This document shows, piece after piece, positions 43,381-53,133 of a DNA stretch of 60,894 bases. The notes under the pieces were generated by a model. The model did not search any database, was not told the origin of the DNA, and saw only the letters and a list, made by a program, of their open reading frames with translations. The translations under genes were made by a program, and so were the position numbers. The DNA comes from Lachnospiraceae bacterium (GTDB lineage Bacteria > Bacillota > Clostridia > Lachnospirales > Lachnospiraceae): positions 1 through 60,894 of the forward strand of contig JAFTVH010000134.1 of NCBI GenBank assembly GCA_017465845.1, read 5' to 3'. Position 1 is the stretch's first letter. Every line of letters starts with the position of its first letter.

Positions 43381-44667
43381 TTACTCCTCTACTGCGCTTG
43401 CAACTACCAGTTCTACAGCTTTACCGATGCAGATATCTTCCTTAACCTGCTTCTTGCCGTTTTCGCCTAACAGCTCTTTTACCTTGTCAGCTTCCATCTT
43501 GTAAGCTTCAGCCATCTTAGCTACTTCTGCTTCGAACTCTTCCTCGGTTGCTTCCATCTTCTCAGCAGCTACTACTGCTTCCAGAACAAGACGGGACTGG
43601 ATTCTCTTCAGAGCCTGAGGTTTTACCTGTTCCATCAGCTTAGCGGTGGTCAGACCGGTGAACTGCATGTACTGGTCCATGGTAATGCCCTGAGACTGGA
43701 TTCTCTGAGCGAAGTCCTCAACCATCTGTCTCTGCTGAGTTTCAACCATAGCGTCAGGAATCTCCATCTGTGCTTCAGCGATGATAGCATCAACAACAGC
43801 GTCTTCCTTCGCATTCTTAGCTTCAGTCTCTTTCTTCTCAGCCAGTTTCTTCTTAACATCTTCCTTGTACTCAGCCAGAGTCTCAAACTCGGATACTTCG
43901 CCTGCGAACTCATCGTTCAGTTCAGGAAGCTCTTTCTCCTTGATCTCTTTTACAGTACACTTGAATACTGCAGGCTTGCCAGCCAGTTCTTCCGCCTGAT
44001 ACTCTTCAGGGAAGGTTACATTAACATCAGTCTCAACACCGATTTCAACGCCGATCAGAGCCTCTTCGAATCCGGGAATGAAAGCGCCGGAACCGATGGT
44101 CAGAGGATAGTTCTCACCCTTGCCGCCTTCAAAAGCAACGCCATCAACGAAGCCTTCAAAATCGATAACAGTCATATCGCCGTCTTTCACAGCTCTGTCT
44201 GTTACGCTGACAGTTCTGGAGTTCTTCTCTCTCTCTTTCTCAATTTCTGCATCTACTTCTGCATCAGTTACTTCTACTTCTGCCTTAGCTACCTTAACGC
44301 CCTTGTAGGTGCCCAGGGTTACTTCAGGCTTCAGAGCCACTTCTGCGGTAAAGATGAAAGGCTTGCCGGCTTCTAACTGGGTTACATCAACCTTAGGAGA
44401 AGATACGATCTCCTCAGTGCACTCTTCCAGAGCCTTCTCATATGCTTCAGGAATCAGAGCGTTGGCAGCATCCTCATAGAATACTTCCTTACCATACATC
44501 TGCTCGATCATCTTACGGGGAGCTTTGCCCTTACGGAAGCCGGGGATGCTGATCTTGTTCTTGTTCTTCAGATAAGCGTCGTTAATAGCTTTCTCCAGCT
44601 CTTCAGCAGACACTTCGATGGTCAGCTTGGCCATGTTCTTTTCTAATTTTTCTACCTGTAAACTCAT
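43381..44667 (-). CDS. tig: Trigger factor chaperone
   Basis: The 428-aa ribosome-bound chaperone has an N-terminal docking domain with the signature GFRKGKAPRKMIEQMYG (GFRxGxxP), a middle FKBP-type domain (MTVIDFEGFVDG, ENYPLTIGSGAFIPGFE), and a long helical C-terminal domain. AGGAGG precedes the ATG. It has its own promoter and terminator ahead of clpP-clpX, a common clostridial layout. Confidence 0.97.
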   Translation of the reverse strand: MSLQVEKLEKNMAKLTIEVSAEELEKAINDAYLKNKNKISIPGFRKGKAPRKMIEQMYGKEVFYEDAANALIPEAYEKALEECTEEIVSSPKVDVTQLEAGKPFIFTAEVALKPEVTLGTYKGVKVAKAEVEVTDAEVDAEIEKEREKNSRTVSVTDRAVKDGDMTVIDFEGFVDGVAFEGGKGENYPLTIGSGAFIPGFEEALIGVEIGVETDVNVTFPEEYQAEELAGKPAVFKCTVKEIKEKELPELNDEFAGEVSEFETLAEYKEDVKKKLAEKKETEAKNAKEDAVVDAIIAEAQMEIPDAMVETQQRQMVEDFAQRIQSQGITMDQYMQFTGLTTAKLMEQVKPQALKRIQSRLVLEAVVAAEKMEATEEEFEAEVAKMAEAYKMEADKVKELLGENGKKQVKEDICIGKAVELVVASAVEE

Positions 44668-44730
44668 TGTTCGTTTCCTCCTTCATCGCGACTGCGCCGC
44701 ACAAATGGACATAGTCACAGTCATTGTACG

Positions 44731-44759
44731 ATTATACCATATAAGGCGGGAAATTACAA
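44731..44759 (-). promoter_or_regulatory. Trigger factor promoter
   Basis: On the minus strand TTGTAA (44754-44759), a 17-bp spacer and TATAAT (44731-44736) form a strong sigma-A promoter about 64 bp before tig. Confidence 0.75.
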
Positions 44760-44804
44760 ATGTTTTTTATTTTCGTTCTAACTTACTCCCATCAAGCGGA
44801 TATC

Positions 44805-46310
44805 TTACTTGATTCGTTTAAATTGTATCGGCTCCACTTCTTCCGTCAACGCTTCCATCCGATACTCCGGCAGCTGATCAATCAATTCCTCCAGACACAA
44901 AGTGGTATTATACACAATATCATGAGCCAGCATAACAACCTTTTTTCGTCCCAGAGTACTTTCCGTGGCATTTTTTATTAACTGCTCCGGTGTAGATTTC
45001 TTCACGGCGTCTTCCAGGCTGGCATTCCAGTCAAAATAAATATATCCCCGTTCTGTCATCTCCTGAATGATTTCTTCATAAACTTCCTTATTATATGCAT
45101 TGATGCTGCCACCGGGGAAACGGAAAAGCACCGGCTCTACTCCTGTCACTTCATACACAATGCTGCGGGCAGCTTCAAAGTCCTCCAGATAGCTGTCCAC
45201 GCTTTCGTAGATCACATCATAAGCATGGGTATTACAGTGAATGCCTATGGTGTGACCCTCGCTGACAATACGTCTGGCTACCTCCGGATTTTTCTTTACA
45301 TTTTCTCCGATTACGAAGAAGGTGGCTTTCACATTTTTCTCTGCCAGGATATCCAGCACCGCATCTGTGTTTTCTGCTGAAGGACCATCATCAAAGGTCA
45401 GGTACATGGTCCTGGGGTGAAAGAACAAGTCGATTCCCTTTACGATTCCTTTGGCGATTTTCAACTGATATTCCTCCAAGTCTCCATCCTCTTCCGCGCC
45501 TCTGTCCCTGGCTTCAGTACTGCTTACAGTATATTTCTGAACCAGGCGAGTCAGACGCAGGCTGTCTTCCTTCCGGCACCAGGTCTCGATACCGTTCACC
45601 TCTCCTGAATTCTCGCAGGCGTTCTGATGAATGCTGATATAAGCATCGGCACCTGCTGCCTGCGCCATCTGCACCCTCTCTTCCAGAGAAATTACCGAAT
45701 CATCCTCCCTGGTCAAAAGCACCTGATAACCACTTTCCAACAGTAATGACCGGACCTGTAATGCAATGGAAAGGTTAATATCCTTTTCGTATGCTATACT
45801 GCCACTGCAGCCCTCATCCACGCCACCGTGTCCGGGATCAATGGCCACCAGTATGGTATCGTCTTCCTCTGTTAAGTTTGAATCAAGGCCTGTATTATGT
45901 TCCTGCGTCCCCGTCGACTCTAAGTCCCCATTGAGTTCCGGCACTCCTGCCATTTCTGCAGTGGGATTACCTTCATGACTGCCATCATTATCTCCAACAG
46001 CAGCAGCGTCCAAATAATCCTCCTGTTCGATGTCCTGATTTATACTCGCACTGACATCAGAATCCATATTCTGATTCCCCCTGCCTGCCGCTGCTGCCAG
46101 CCCAAATCCTGCAAAGAATAAGCAGATTCCCATGGCCAGCCCCCCGATTATGAGCAAAACTGCATCCTTCCGTTTGTTAATTTTGAAATGACCTCCCCTC
46201 CTGCTCCTGCCCGCAGGTTTCCATTTTCTTCTGCCACTCCCCCAGCCGGCACAGGTAATCTCCCTCGCATAGACCAGCCCCACAACCGGTATATTCTTTC
46301 TTCTGTACAT
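44805..46310 (-). CDS. Amidase_3 / polysaccharide deacetylase fusion, amidase half degenerate
   Basis: The 501-aa protein has a basic cytoplasmic start, a membrane helix (about 50-75), an acidic linker, an N-acetylmuramoyl-L-alanine amidase domain (about 152-293) and a NodB deacetylase domain (about 300-490). Amidase zinc ligands are visible: H161 in DPGHGG, E175 and H228 in SIHQNA. The stretch that should carry the catalytic Glu (VExxFxSN) is absent: RDRGAEEDGD runs directly into YQLKIAKGIVKGI. Deacetylase motifs are complete: TFDDGP (305-310), H358/H362, RFPGGS and LAHD. It probably modifies peptidoglycan outside the cell. GGGGAGAG precedes the ATG. Confidence 0.9.
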   Translation of the reverse strand: MYRRKNIPVVGLVYAREITCAGWGSGRRKWKPAGRSRRGGHFKINKRKDAVLLIIGGLAMGICLFFAGFGLAAAAGRGNQNMDSDVSASINQDIEQEDYLDAAAVGDNDGSHEGNPTAEMAGVPELNGDLESTGTQEHNTGLDSNLTEEDDTILVAIDPGHGGVDEGCSGSIAYEKDINLSIALQVRSLLLESGYQVLLTREDDSVISLEERVQMAQAAGADAYISIHQNACENSGEVNGIETWCRKEDSLRLTRLVQKYTVSSTEARDRGAEEDGDLEEYQLKIAKGIVKGIDLFFHPRTMYLTFDDGPSAENTDAVLDILAEKNVKATFFVIGENVKKNPEVARRIVSEGHTIGIHCNTHAYDVIYESVDSYLEDFEAARSIVYEVTGVEPVLFRFPGGSINAYNKEVYEEIIQEMTERGYIYFDWNASLEDAVKKSTPEQLIKNATESTLGRKKVVMLAHDIVYNTTLCLEELIDQLPEYRMEALTEEVEPIQFKRIK

Positions 46311-46513
46311 ACACTCTCTCCCCTCTTTTATAACTGCAAGTCTTCCGTCCGCTGGATTCCAAAGAAAATAAAAATATGGCTCCCGCTCAATGAATATACA
46401 TTCATTTTACGCAGAAGCCACATCAAACATTCATATTTTTTGCATCAAATCCGCATCATTTCTTTTTCAACAATTATGTTGATACGTCCAAAATCATCTT
46501 ACCGGCTGCAAAA

Positions 46514-47356
46514 TCACCTTGCCACTTTCAAAAACAGTTCGTTGATACCTTCATAGAAACCAATTGTCACCACAGTACTTCCCTCTCCGCCGGGAAAGCT
46601 GTATTTTACAAAATATGGTGTAGTTTCCTCCAGCGGATTCACATCCTCGCAGCGTTCTCCTCCTGTCAGCCCCATGTATTCACTCCATTTTTCCATAATT
46701 CCATCCGCATCCAGTTTTTCCCAGGTGGTATCCGTTCGGATGTAAAATTCATAGAACTTGCCTGTATCCGCATCAATACAGGCATCAATCAGCTTCCCCG
46801 ACTTATCCGCATTACGTGTATCCGTTGTCAGACTGACCTCCCAAACCGCCAGATTGTTCCTGGGTTCCAACACATCAATGGCCGAATAAAGCACCGCCTC
46901 ATAAGCCTGTGACTTGATTTCTTTCACGCGCCCGGGCAGAATGCCCAGTTCTTCCAAAAGTTCCATGCTCCGGTTACAGCTTTCAAAAATCTCTTCCTCC
47001 GTAATCTCCTGCTCAGAAGGTTCCTTATAATTTTCCACGAAAGCATAAGCTCCGGTCAGATTCTGATAATCACTTTCCGAATTCTCCACTCTGGTCAATG
47101 CACTCTGGTCACTTTCCGGCAACGTCCGGCTGTTCAGACAGCGGGACAGGATATACAATTTTTCATTGCTGCTCAGGGCGTATCGATAACCCTCACTTTC
47201 CGATTCAATGGATTTGGATGCTATCCTGTTTAATACCATTCTGTCATGATATTTGGTCAGCACCTCAGGTCCCCATACTGCAATTACCATAACAAGAGCA
47301 GCAAGCAGTACAACCCCAAGGTTTCTGAAAAATCTTTTCCAATTATTTTTCTTCAC
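46514..47356 (-). CDS. Uncharacterised membrane-anchored protein in two-component operon
   Basis: The 280-aa protein starts at GTG 47356, with AGGAGG 6 nt upstream, overlapping the histidine kinase end by 14 bp. A short basic N-terminus (KKNNWKRFFRN) and one membrane helix (LGVVLLAALVMVIAVWG) are followed by an extracellular domain with no recognised family. Being translationally coupled to the kinase, it may take part in or respond to the same signal. I do not recognise its function. Confidence 0.75.
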   Translation of the reverse strand: MKKNNWKRFFRNLGVVLLAALVMVIAVWGPEVLTKYHDRMVLNRIASKSIESESEGYRYALSSNEKLYILSRCLNSRTLPESDQSALTRVENSESDYQNLTGAYAFVENYKEPSEQEITEEEIFESCNRSMELLEELGILPGRVKEIKSQAYEAVLYSAIDVLEPRNNLAVWEVSLTTDTRNADKSGKLIDACIDADTGKFYEFYIRTDTTWEKLDADGIMEKWSEYMGLTGGERCEDVNPLEETTPYFVKYSFPGGEGSTVVTIGFYEGINELFLKVAR

Positions 47357-48764
47357 TGTGGACCTCCTCTCTATCAGGAAGCACAAAACTCATGCTGGTG
47401 CCCTGCCCGGGGCTGCTGACAATTTTCAGACTGCTGTTATGAAGCTTTAGGATTTCCGTGCACAACGCAAGCCCAAGACCTGCACCATTTCTGCTGCGAG
47501 ACCTGGATTTATCCACCATATAAAATGCCTCTGTAATCTTCTTCTGCTCCTCCAGGGGAATTCCCACACCGTAATCTTTCACTGTGAATTCATATCCGCT
47601 TTCCAGCTTTGCCCCCAGGATCTCTATCCTGCCACCCTGAGAAGAAGCTTTACAGGCATTGTCTACCAAATTCAAAAGTACCGTTTTGATCAGACTGCTT
47701 TCCGCACACACCTGCCCCGGTTCACAACTGACCACCAGTTTCACATCCTTATTTCCCGCAAACATGTCTTTCATATATTGGAAAAACTGTTCCACTGCCA
47801 TTCTTTCCGGCCGGATATCACTTCTCCTGGTCACGATAATGTCAAGCAGCCTGAACGACATGGTCTCCAGCCGCCGCCCTTCTGTATAAATATAGTTGGC
47901 TGAAAGAAACTGCTTGTCCGCATCCAGCTTTCTGGAGCGCAGCAGATCCGCATAGCCGATGATCGCAGTAAGCGGCGTCTTCAGTTCGTGGGCAAATGCC
48001 GCAATGAAATCTTCCCGGGCCCGAATCTCATCCTCCAGCTTGTGAATATTTTCCTCCAGCGCATTGGCCATCTTATTATAATCCATCGTCAGCTGGCCCA
48101 GCTCATCATCACTGATTCGCTCTGCCCTGGCACCATATTTCCCCTCTGCCATTTGCCTGGTAGCTGCCGTCAACAGCCTGATGGGCTTGGTCAGCCAGGA
48201 GGAAATAAAAGACATCAACACAGCACTGATGACAAGCATCAAAAGCGTCACCCGCCTGTAGACTGCAAATCCCAGCTTACGTTCTTCAAAGACATCCGTC
48301 ACATCTTTCATGGTTTCCAGATACAGCATTCTGTCCATGACATTTATGATCATTCCCGTCTGCACATAGTAGTGCTCTTCATAAGGAATGATCTGATAGA
48401 TTCTGGCATTCTCCTCAACCTGCTCTAACAGCTGCATATCCTGCTGAAAGCCTGTACTGGCGAAGAGAATCGTCCGCTCTTCATCCGTAATCCGCAGCAG
48501 ACGACTGGCGCCCTGTCCGCTGTTCTCCAGCCTGGATCCGATTTCCTCTACCGCCGCATCCTGCAGCACACCATATTTTGCCGGCACATTCAGAGCAGCC
48601 GTTTCAAAGGCAAACTGCAGAATACTGCTTTCATCCATAGCCTGATTGATTTCTCTTTCCAGAGAGGTCTCAAATACATAATTAACAAAAAAGTAACCGC
48701 TGAAGCCAAGTCCCGCCGCCATGACGATCAATGTCCACAGCAGTATTTTATAGGAAAATTTCAT
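47343..48764 (-). CDS. Membrane sensor histidine kinase
   Basis: The 473-aa protein has an N-terminal membrane helix, an extracellular sensor (about 30-170), a second helix, a HAMP linker, HisKA with the phospho-accepting His in FAHELKTPLTAIIGY near residue 259, and a HATPase domain (NLVDNACKAS, DYGVGI, GAGLGLAL). It begins 3 bp after the response regulator stop and pairs with it. The signal is unknown; the flanking secreted proteins are candidates for sensing partners. Confidence 0.95.
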   Translation of the reverse strand: MKFSYKILLWTLIVMAAGLGFSGYFFVNYVFETSLEREINQAMDESSILQFAFETAALNVPAKYGVLQDAAVEEIGSRLENSGQGASRLLRITDEERTILFASTGFQQDMQLLEQVEENARIYQIIPYEEHYYVQTGMIINVMDRMLYLETMKDVTDVFEERKLGFAVYRRVTLLMLVISAVLMSFISSWLTKPIRLLTAATRQMAEGKYGARAERISDDELGQLTMDYNKMANALEENIHKLEDEIRAREDFIAAFAHELKTPLTAIIGYADLLRSRKLDADKQFLSANYIYTEGRRLETMSFRLLDIIVTRRSDIRPERMAVEQFFQYMKDMFAGNKDVKLVVSCEPGQVCAESSLIKTVLLNLVDNACKASSQGGRIEILGAKLESGYEFTVKDYGVGIPLEEQKKITEAFYMVDKSRSRSRNGAGLGLALCTEILKLHNSSLKIVSSPGQGTSMSFVLPDREEVHSEEK

Positions 48765-48767
48765 AGA

Positions 48768-49427
48768 CTATTCCTCAATTTCCAGGCGGTAGCCCACCTT
48801 ATATACTGCTACCAGGTTATGCTCCCACCCCATCTTCCGCCTCAGTCTCTGCACATGCAGGTCCAGTGTCCGGCTGTCGGCAAAATACTCGCCCTCCCAT
48901 ACTTTTTCATAAAGGGTCTCGCGAAACAGGGCCACATTTTTATTGCGCACGAAAAGCACAAGTAATCCGTACTCCTTGTTGGTAAGCACCACAGGCCTGC
49001 CGGCTCTTGTCACTTTTCTGGCCTCAATGTCCACCACCACATCTCCAGCTGTCAACAATCGCTGTGTCTTATTGTATCTGCGCAGCACCACTTCCACTCT
49101 AGCCAGAAGTTCCACCACATCAAAAGGTTTTATCAGATAATCCTCTGCCCCCAGCCTTAGTCCTTTCACTCTGTCCTTCACCGCATTCCTGGCAGTGATA
49201 AAAATTACCGGAATCTTAAGCGGTCTGATGTACTCCATGATATCATAGCCATCTGCCCCCGGAAGCATAATATCCAGCAAAATAAGATCAAAACTCTCCT
49301 GTTCAATCATGTCAATGGCCTTTAATCCATCCTGCACCGTCTTGCAGCTGTAGCCGGCCGCTGACAAATGAATATCAATCAGATCACAAATCGGTTTCTC
49401 GTCATCTACAATCAGCACTTTAATCAT
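48768..49427 (-). CDS. OmpR-family response regulator
   Basis: The 219-aa protein has a normal receiver (VLIVDDEKP acidic pair, phospho-Asp in LLDIMLPGADG, KPFD) and a winged-helix domain (LTNKEYGLLVLFVRNKN, LDLHVQRLRRKMG, YKVGYRLE). It is the cognate partner of the kinase gene 3 bp downstream, and its start overlaps the upstream secreted protein gene by 8 bp. Targets are unknown. Confidence 0.96.
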   Translation of the reverse strand: MIKVLIVDDEKPICDLIDIHLSAAGYSCKTVQDGLKAIDMIEQESFDLILLDIMLPGADGYDIMEYIRPLKIPVIFITARNAVKDRVKGLRLGAEDYLIKPFDVVELLARVEVVLRRYNKTQRLLTAGDVVVDIEARKVTRAGRPVVLTNKEYGLLVLFVRNKNVALFRETLYEKVWEGEYFADSRTLDLHVQRLRRKMGWEHNLVAVYKVGYRLEIEE

Positions 49428-50580
49428 TTGTTACTTTCCATCCCCAATATTCCCTTATTTTCGTCACCAATGCCTCCATCGTGTCTGTCTCCGTGCATTG
49501 ATAATACTCCTCAAATTCCGAATCTTCATCAAATCCGCTGGTTCGCTGATAATAAACAGCACATCTATGGTCTATCACCACTTCTCCCTCAAGGCTTTCA
49601 TAGCTGTACCTTGCAAGAACCGCCAGATCCTTCATCCCATCTCCGTCCAGATCTTTACACGCCATTCCCTTCAGGGCGTACAGATTATCATAGTTTCCCA
49701 TAGGCTGACAGCTCCAGACGATGCGCCCCTCCTCATCCACGAGATAGATCATAAACACATCATACTCCGCGATTCCGATAGTTCCGGGAACTACCTGCAG
49801 TCGTCCCAGCTTTTCAAAGTTCCGGTAATAACACTGTTCCTTAATGATCTGAAAATCTTCCTCCAACAGCTCCTCCAGAGTCGCGGCTGTATAAAGAAAC
49901 TCCGCAGATTTGCCATCCCGCACATAGGCAATGATATAATCAATGCTCTTGTTCATGCTGAAACGGTTAACTTTATCTGAAATCCGATAATCCCGGTAAA
50001 AGTCTTTCTCTCCCTGGAACAGTACATCCCCTACCTTGTAGGACTGTCCTGCATAGTCACCCGTCTCATTGACACATGTAGTAATCAGCACAATATCTTT
50101 TCTGTTATCCCTGTCCACATCCTGAAAGGACACTGCAGCGATTCCTCTCGTGGGCTGGCTGACAGAGCCCCTGATTCGCTGATTGGTCTCTAACTGCTGA
50201 GTTCTGTATAGAATCTGCCCGCTCTCATCTGCCAGGAAAAGAACCAGCCTTCCCAACTGCTGCTCCAAAGCCGGCACAAAAGTAAGCTCCATTTCTCCAA
50301 AGGTCTCCAACTGGATAGGAAATACCTGGTCTTCTATGACAGAAAAGCCATATTCCGGAATATCCTCCACCATCTCCACAGCTTCCATGCGGTCCAGATA
50401 ATCATAATAGGCAGACAGAGGCTGTGTGTGCATGGAAACAGCGGTATTTTCCGACTTGGCAGCGGCATATAAAACCGGCACCGGTACGATCCACAGCATC
50501 AGTCCCAGCATGGCCAATGCCCATCCTTTCCTATTACGCCTTTTGCTATACCTTTCCCTTTTCCAATTTCTCTTTTGCAA
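49420..50580 (-). CDS. Secreted protein with FG-GAP/VCBS-like repeats
   Basis: The 386-aa protein has a basic start and a signal-peptide-like helix (ALAMLGLMLWIVPVPVLYAAA). The mature part contains two calcium-loop-like motifs, DVDRDNRKDIVLI and DLDGDGMKDLAVL, as in FG-GAP/VCBS beta-propeller repeats. It begins at TTG 50580 with GGAGGG 7 nt upstream. It is the first gene of an operon with response regulator, kinase and another membrane protein, suggesting a role in extracellular sensing. No known family can be named. Confidence 0.75.
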   Translation of the reverse strand: MQKRNWKRERYSKRRNRKGWALAMLGLMLWIVPVPVLYAAAKSENTAVSMHTQPLSAYYDYLDRMEAVEMVEDIPEYGFSVIEDQVFPIQLETFGEMELTFVPALEQQLGRLVLFLADESGQILYRTQQLETNQRIRGSVSQPTRGIAAVSFQDVDRDNRKDIVLITTCVNETGDYAGQSYKVGDVLFQGEKDFYRDYRISDKVNRFSMNKSIDYIIAYVRDGKSAEFLYTAATLEELLEEDFQIIKEQCYYRNFEKLGRLQVVPGTIGIAEYDVFMIYLVDEEGRIVWSCQPMGNYDNLYALKGMACKDLDGDGMKDLAVLARYSYESLEGEVVIDHRCAVYYQRTSGFDEDSEFEEYYQCTETDTMEALVTKIREYWGWKVTND

Positions 50581-50667
50581 AATGTATCCCTCCGCACAAA
50601 TACGACAAAGTCGGCAGCTTCGACAGTTCTCCTTACTTTTCTGCTCCCATATTACACCGTAAATGCA

Positions 50668-51996
50668 TCATTTTTCCATAACATTCTCATGCGTTGCAAT
50701 AAGTACTGCTCTTCCCCTTCCTTTCTCCCCGATATAGGCTGCTGCTTTCTGTCGATTCTCCTCATCCAGTCCGGTAAAAGGTTCATCCAGAAGACATACT
50801 GTGCCCTCCGCTTCCATGGCACGCACCAATGCCACTCTTCTGCGCATGCCGCCACTCAGCTGACACACCGGCTTATCCAGCGCATCCTTAGGCAGGAGCC
50901 TGCACAGCGCCTGTCCGGCGCTTTCCTTATCTCCTGTGACCAGTTCCACGTTTTTCACCGCACTGTAGTCTTCACACAAGCGGTCTTCCTGAAACATCAT
51001 GGTAACCCTGTATTCACAGGTCACCCTGCCGTTGTCAGGCTGCTCCAGGCCCGCCAGTATACGGAAAAGGGTAGTTTTGCCGCTGCCGGAAGGAGTTTGG
51101 AAATAATACATCTTATTCTTTTCAAAAATTTCCGAATAATCACTGAGGACGGCCAATTCCTGAAAGCTTTTATTAATATGATCGGCCCTCAGACAGATGA
51201 GATGTTTCTCACCTTCTCTTTTCTCCAAGGCAGGCTTTCTGCATCCCGGTTCCCATGCCCAGACTTTCCCCATCATCCACAAAAACAACTTCTCAGTAAC
51301 CACACTGAGCAAAATAGCTGCCGCTGTCCAGGCCAATACATCTGCCGTATCCAGGTATATCTTAGAAAGATACAGCCGTTCCCCGATAGAATGATCGGGC
51401 GTACCGATCACTTCCGCGGCCACGCCCGATTTCCAGGCCATTCCTATCGCTATCTTCAGCCCACTTTCCAAAAAAGGCTTAAGCGCCGGTCTGTAGATGT
51501 AAAACAGGCGATTCCGCCAAGGCATCCGGAACACTTCAGCCATTTCCAGCAGCTTACGATCGGTACTTTTTAAGCCTTCCAGTGCATTCACATAAATATT
51601 AGGCAAAACAACCAGGAAGCATATGCTGACGGACAAGTACGGCGCTCCCCACCAAATCAGCAAAAGCACAGTAAAGGAAGCTACCGGAATAGCCTTTATC
51701 AATGTCATAAATGGCTGCCATATTTCTTCCAAAAGCTTCCACCTGTAACTAATGGCAGACAGTCCCATACCACAAATAATACCAGCCAGAAGTCCTGCCA
51801 AAATTCTGGCATAGGAAGTCCCCAGTGTCCGCCAGAAGCTTTCCTCCATCATATTTTGGAAGAAAGCCATGCCCGTTTCCACCGGTCCTACCATCAATAT
51901 GGAATTGTGACACAGCAGGCTCACTATCTGCCAGACCATCAGCCAGCCTGCCAAAATCAGAAGCCTGCGTCCCATGCTCTGCCTCTTTTTACTCAT
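50668..51996 (-). CDS. ABC importer permease fused to its ATPase (NitT/TauT-like)
   Basis: The 442-aa protein joins a SsuC/TauC-like permease (about residues 1-265; EAA-like loop MAEVFRMPWRNRLFYIYRPA) to an ABC ATPase (about 285-442) in one chain. The ATPase has Walker A PSGSGKTT, signature LSGGM, Walker B VCLLDEPFTGLD and H-loop ATHE, but is shorter (about 155 aa) than the usual 230-250. These importers normally use separate permease and ATPase subunits. The gene follows the lipoprotein gene by 33 bp. The substrate is unknown; the family takes up sulfonates, nitrate, thiamin precursors and similar small molecules. Confidence 0.88.
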   Translation of the reverse strand: MSKKRQSMGRRLLILAGWLMVWQIVSLLCHNSILMVGPVETGMAFFQNMMEESFWRTLGTSYARILAGLLAGIICGMGLSAISYRWKLLEEIWQPFMTLIKAIPVASFTVLLLIWWGAPYLSVSICFLVVLPNIYVNALEGLKSTDRKLLEMAEVFRMPWRNRLFYIYRPALKPFLESGLKIAIGMAWKSGVAAEVIGTPDHSIGERLYLSKIYLDTADVLAWTAAAILLSVVTEKLFLWMMGKVWAWEPGCRKPALEKREGEKHLICLRADHINKSFQELAVLSDYSEIFEKNKMYYFQTPSGSGKTTLFRILAGLEQPDNGRVTCEYRVTMMFQEDRLCEDYSAVKNVELVTGDKESAGQALCRLLPKDALDKPVCQLSGGMRRRVALVRAMEAEGTVCLLDEPFTGLDEENRQKAAAYIGEKGRGRAVLIATHENVMEK

Positions 51997-52029
51997 ACCA
52001 TACTACCTTTGCCATCATTCATTTATTCA

Positions 52030-53013
52030 TTACGGAATGTAATAGAAACCCTCGTCCGGAAGCGCACCGCCTACAGACTCCGGATTCTGTTCAAACAGTA
52101 CCTCCAGATAACCGCTCAATGCCTGCTTCATTTCCTCCCCCTGTATACAGGTAATATTACATTCCGGAATTGCCTTTTGAGCGATGGGCTCTTTGGCTAC
52201 AATGCCTGCTGCTACTGCAAGAGAAGCCCCTGCCTGTGCATCATCGTTGATAGCTCCCGTGCTCTCTTCATGCTCCTTTAAGAAAACTTTTACAGCTGCT
52301 TCATGCTCCTCCAAAAATTCTTTGCGTACTACAGTAACACCCGTCACCATCCGGCTGCCGTCTTCTCCCTGCAGCTCGGCCCATTCCTCATTCATATCAA
52401 GTACTACTTTAAGCGCCTCGTTCTGTATACAAGCAGCCGTTACAAATGGCTGGGGCAACAATCCCACTGCCTCCGGCTTCTCGGCCAGAAGTGCTGCCAC
52501 CTCTGAAGCCTCAGATTTATATTCCAGTGTATAATCTGCTTCTGTCATGCCGTTTTCAGACAGAATATAATGTAGAACATAATCCGGTGTAGTTCCCTTT
52601 CCGGTCAGGTAAATGGTACGGCCTTTCAAGTCCTCCACACTTTCGATGGTGCTGTCACCGGTTACCATATACAAAACGCCAAGCGTATTGATGTCAATGA
52701 CTGCCAGCTGCCCTTGCATCTTATTATAAAGCACGGATGCCACATTTGCCGGTACCAGCGCAATATCCATCTCCCCTTTTACCATCAGCGGCAGCACTTC
52801 GTCTGCCTGGGTGGCCATGGTAAAGGCATAATTTCCTTCTGCCCCTCCAGCCTCAGCTTCCTGCATTAAGAACAAAAGTCCCATAGATGTAGGTCCTTTT
52901 AAAGAACCGATACGAATCTGTGTATCATCTGAAGCCTTACCGCAGCCAGCCAGCATAGACATTATTATCGTTAAAACAACACAAGCTGCAACCATTTTTT
53001 TAATTTTTTTCAT
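52030..53013 (-). CDS. ABC importer substrate-binding lipoprotein
   Basis: The 327-aa protein has a lipoprotein signal with lipobox MLAGC, then an NMT1/THI5-like periplasmic-binding fold (IRIGSLKGPTSMGLLFL, MDIALVPANVASVLYN). It captures a small solute for the fused permease/ATPase encoded just downstream. ATG 53013 has GAGGAG upstream; eight earlier codons are discarded. The ligand is unknown. Confidence 0.9.
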   Translation of the reverse strand: MKKIKKMVAACVVLTIIMSMLAGCGKASDDTQIRIGSLKGPTSMGLLFLMQEAEAGGAEGNYAFTMATQADEVLPLMVKGEMDIALVPANVASVLYNKMQGQLAVIDINTLGVLYMVTGDSTIESVEDLKGRTIYLTGKGTTPDYVLHYILSENGMTEADYTLEYKSEASEVAALLAEKPEAVGLLPQPFVTAACIQNEALKVVLDMNEEWAELQGEDGSRMVTGVTVVRKEFLEEHEAAVKVFLKEHEESTGAINDDAQAGASLAVAAGIVAKEPIAQKAIPECNITCIQGEEMKQALSGYLEVLFEQNPESVGGALPDEGFYYIP

Positions 53014-53133
53014 AATGTAATATCTCCTCTTCTCCATCGTTCGATTCAGATGGACTTTTTTCGCTATCCATTATACGCAGACTTTTCCTTGTATGTCAAT
53101 GGAACACGCGAAATGCTAATTGAAAAAAATACC

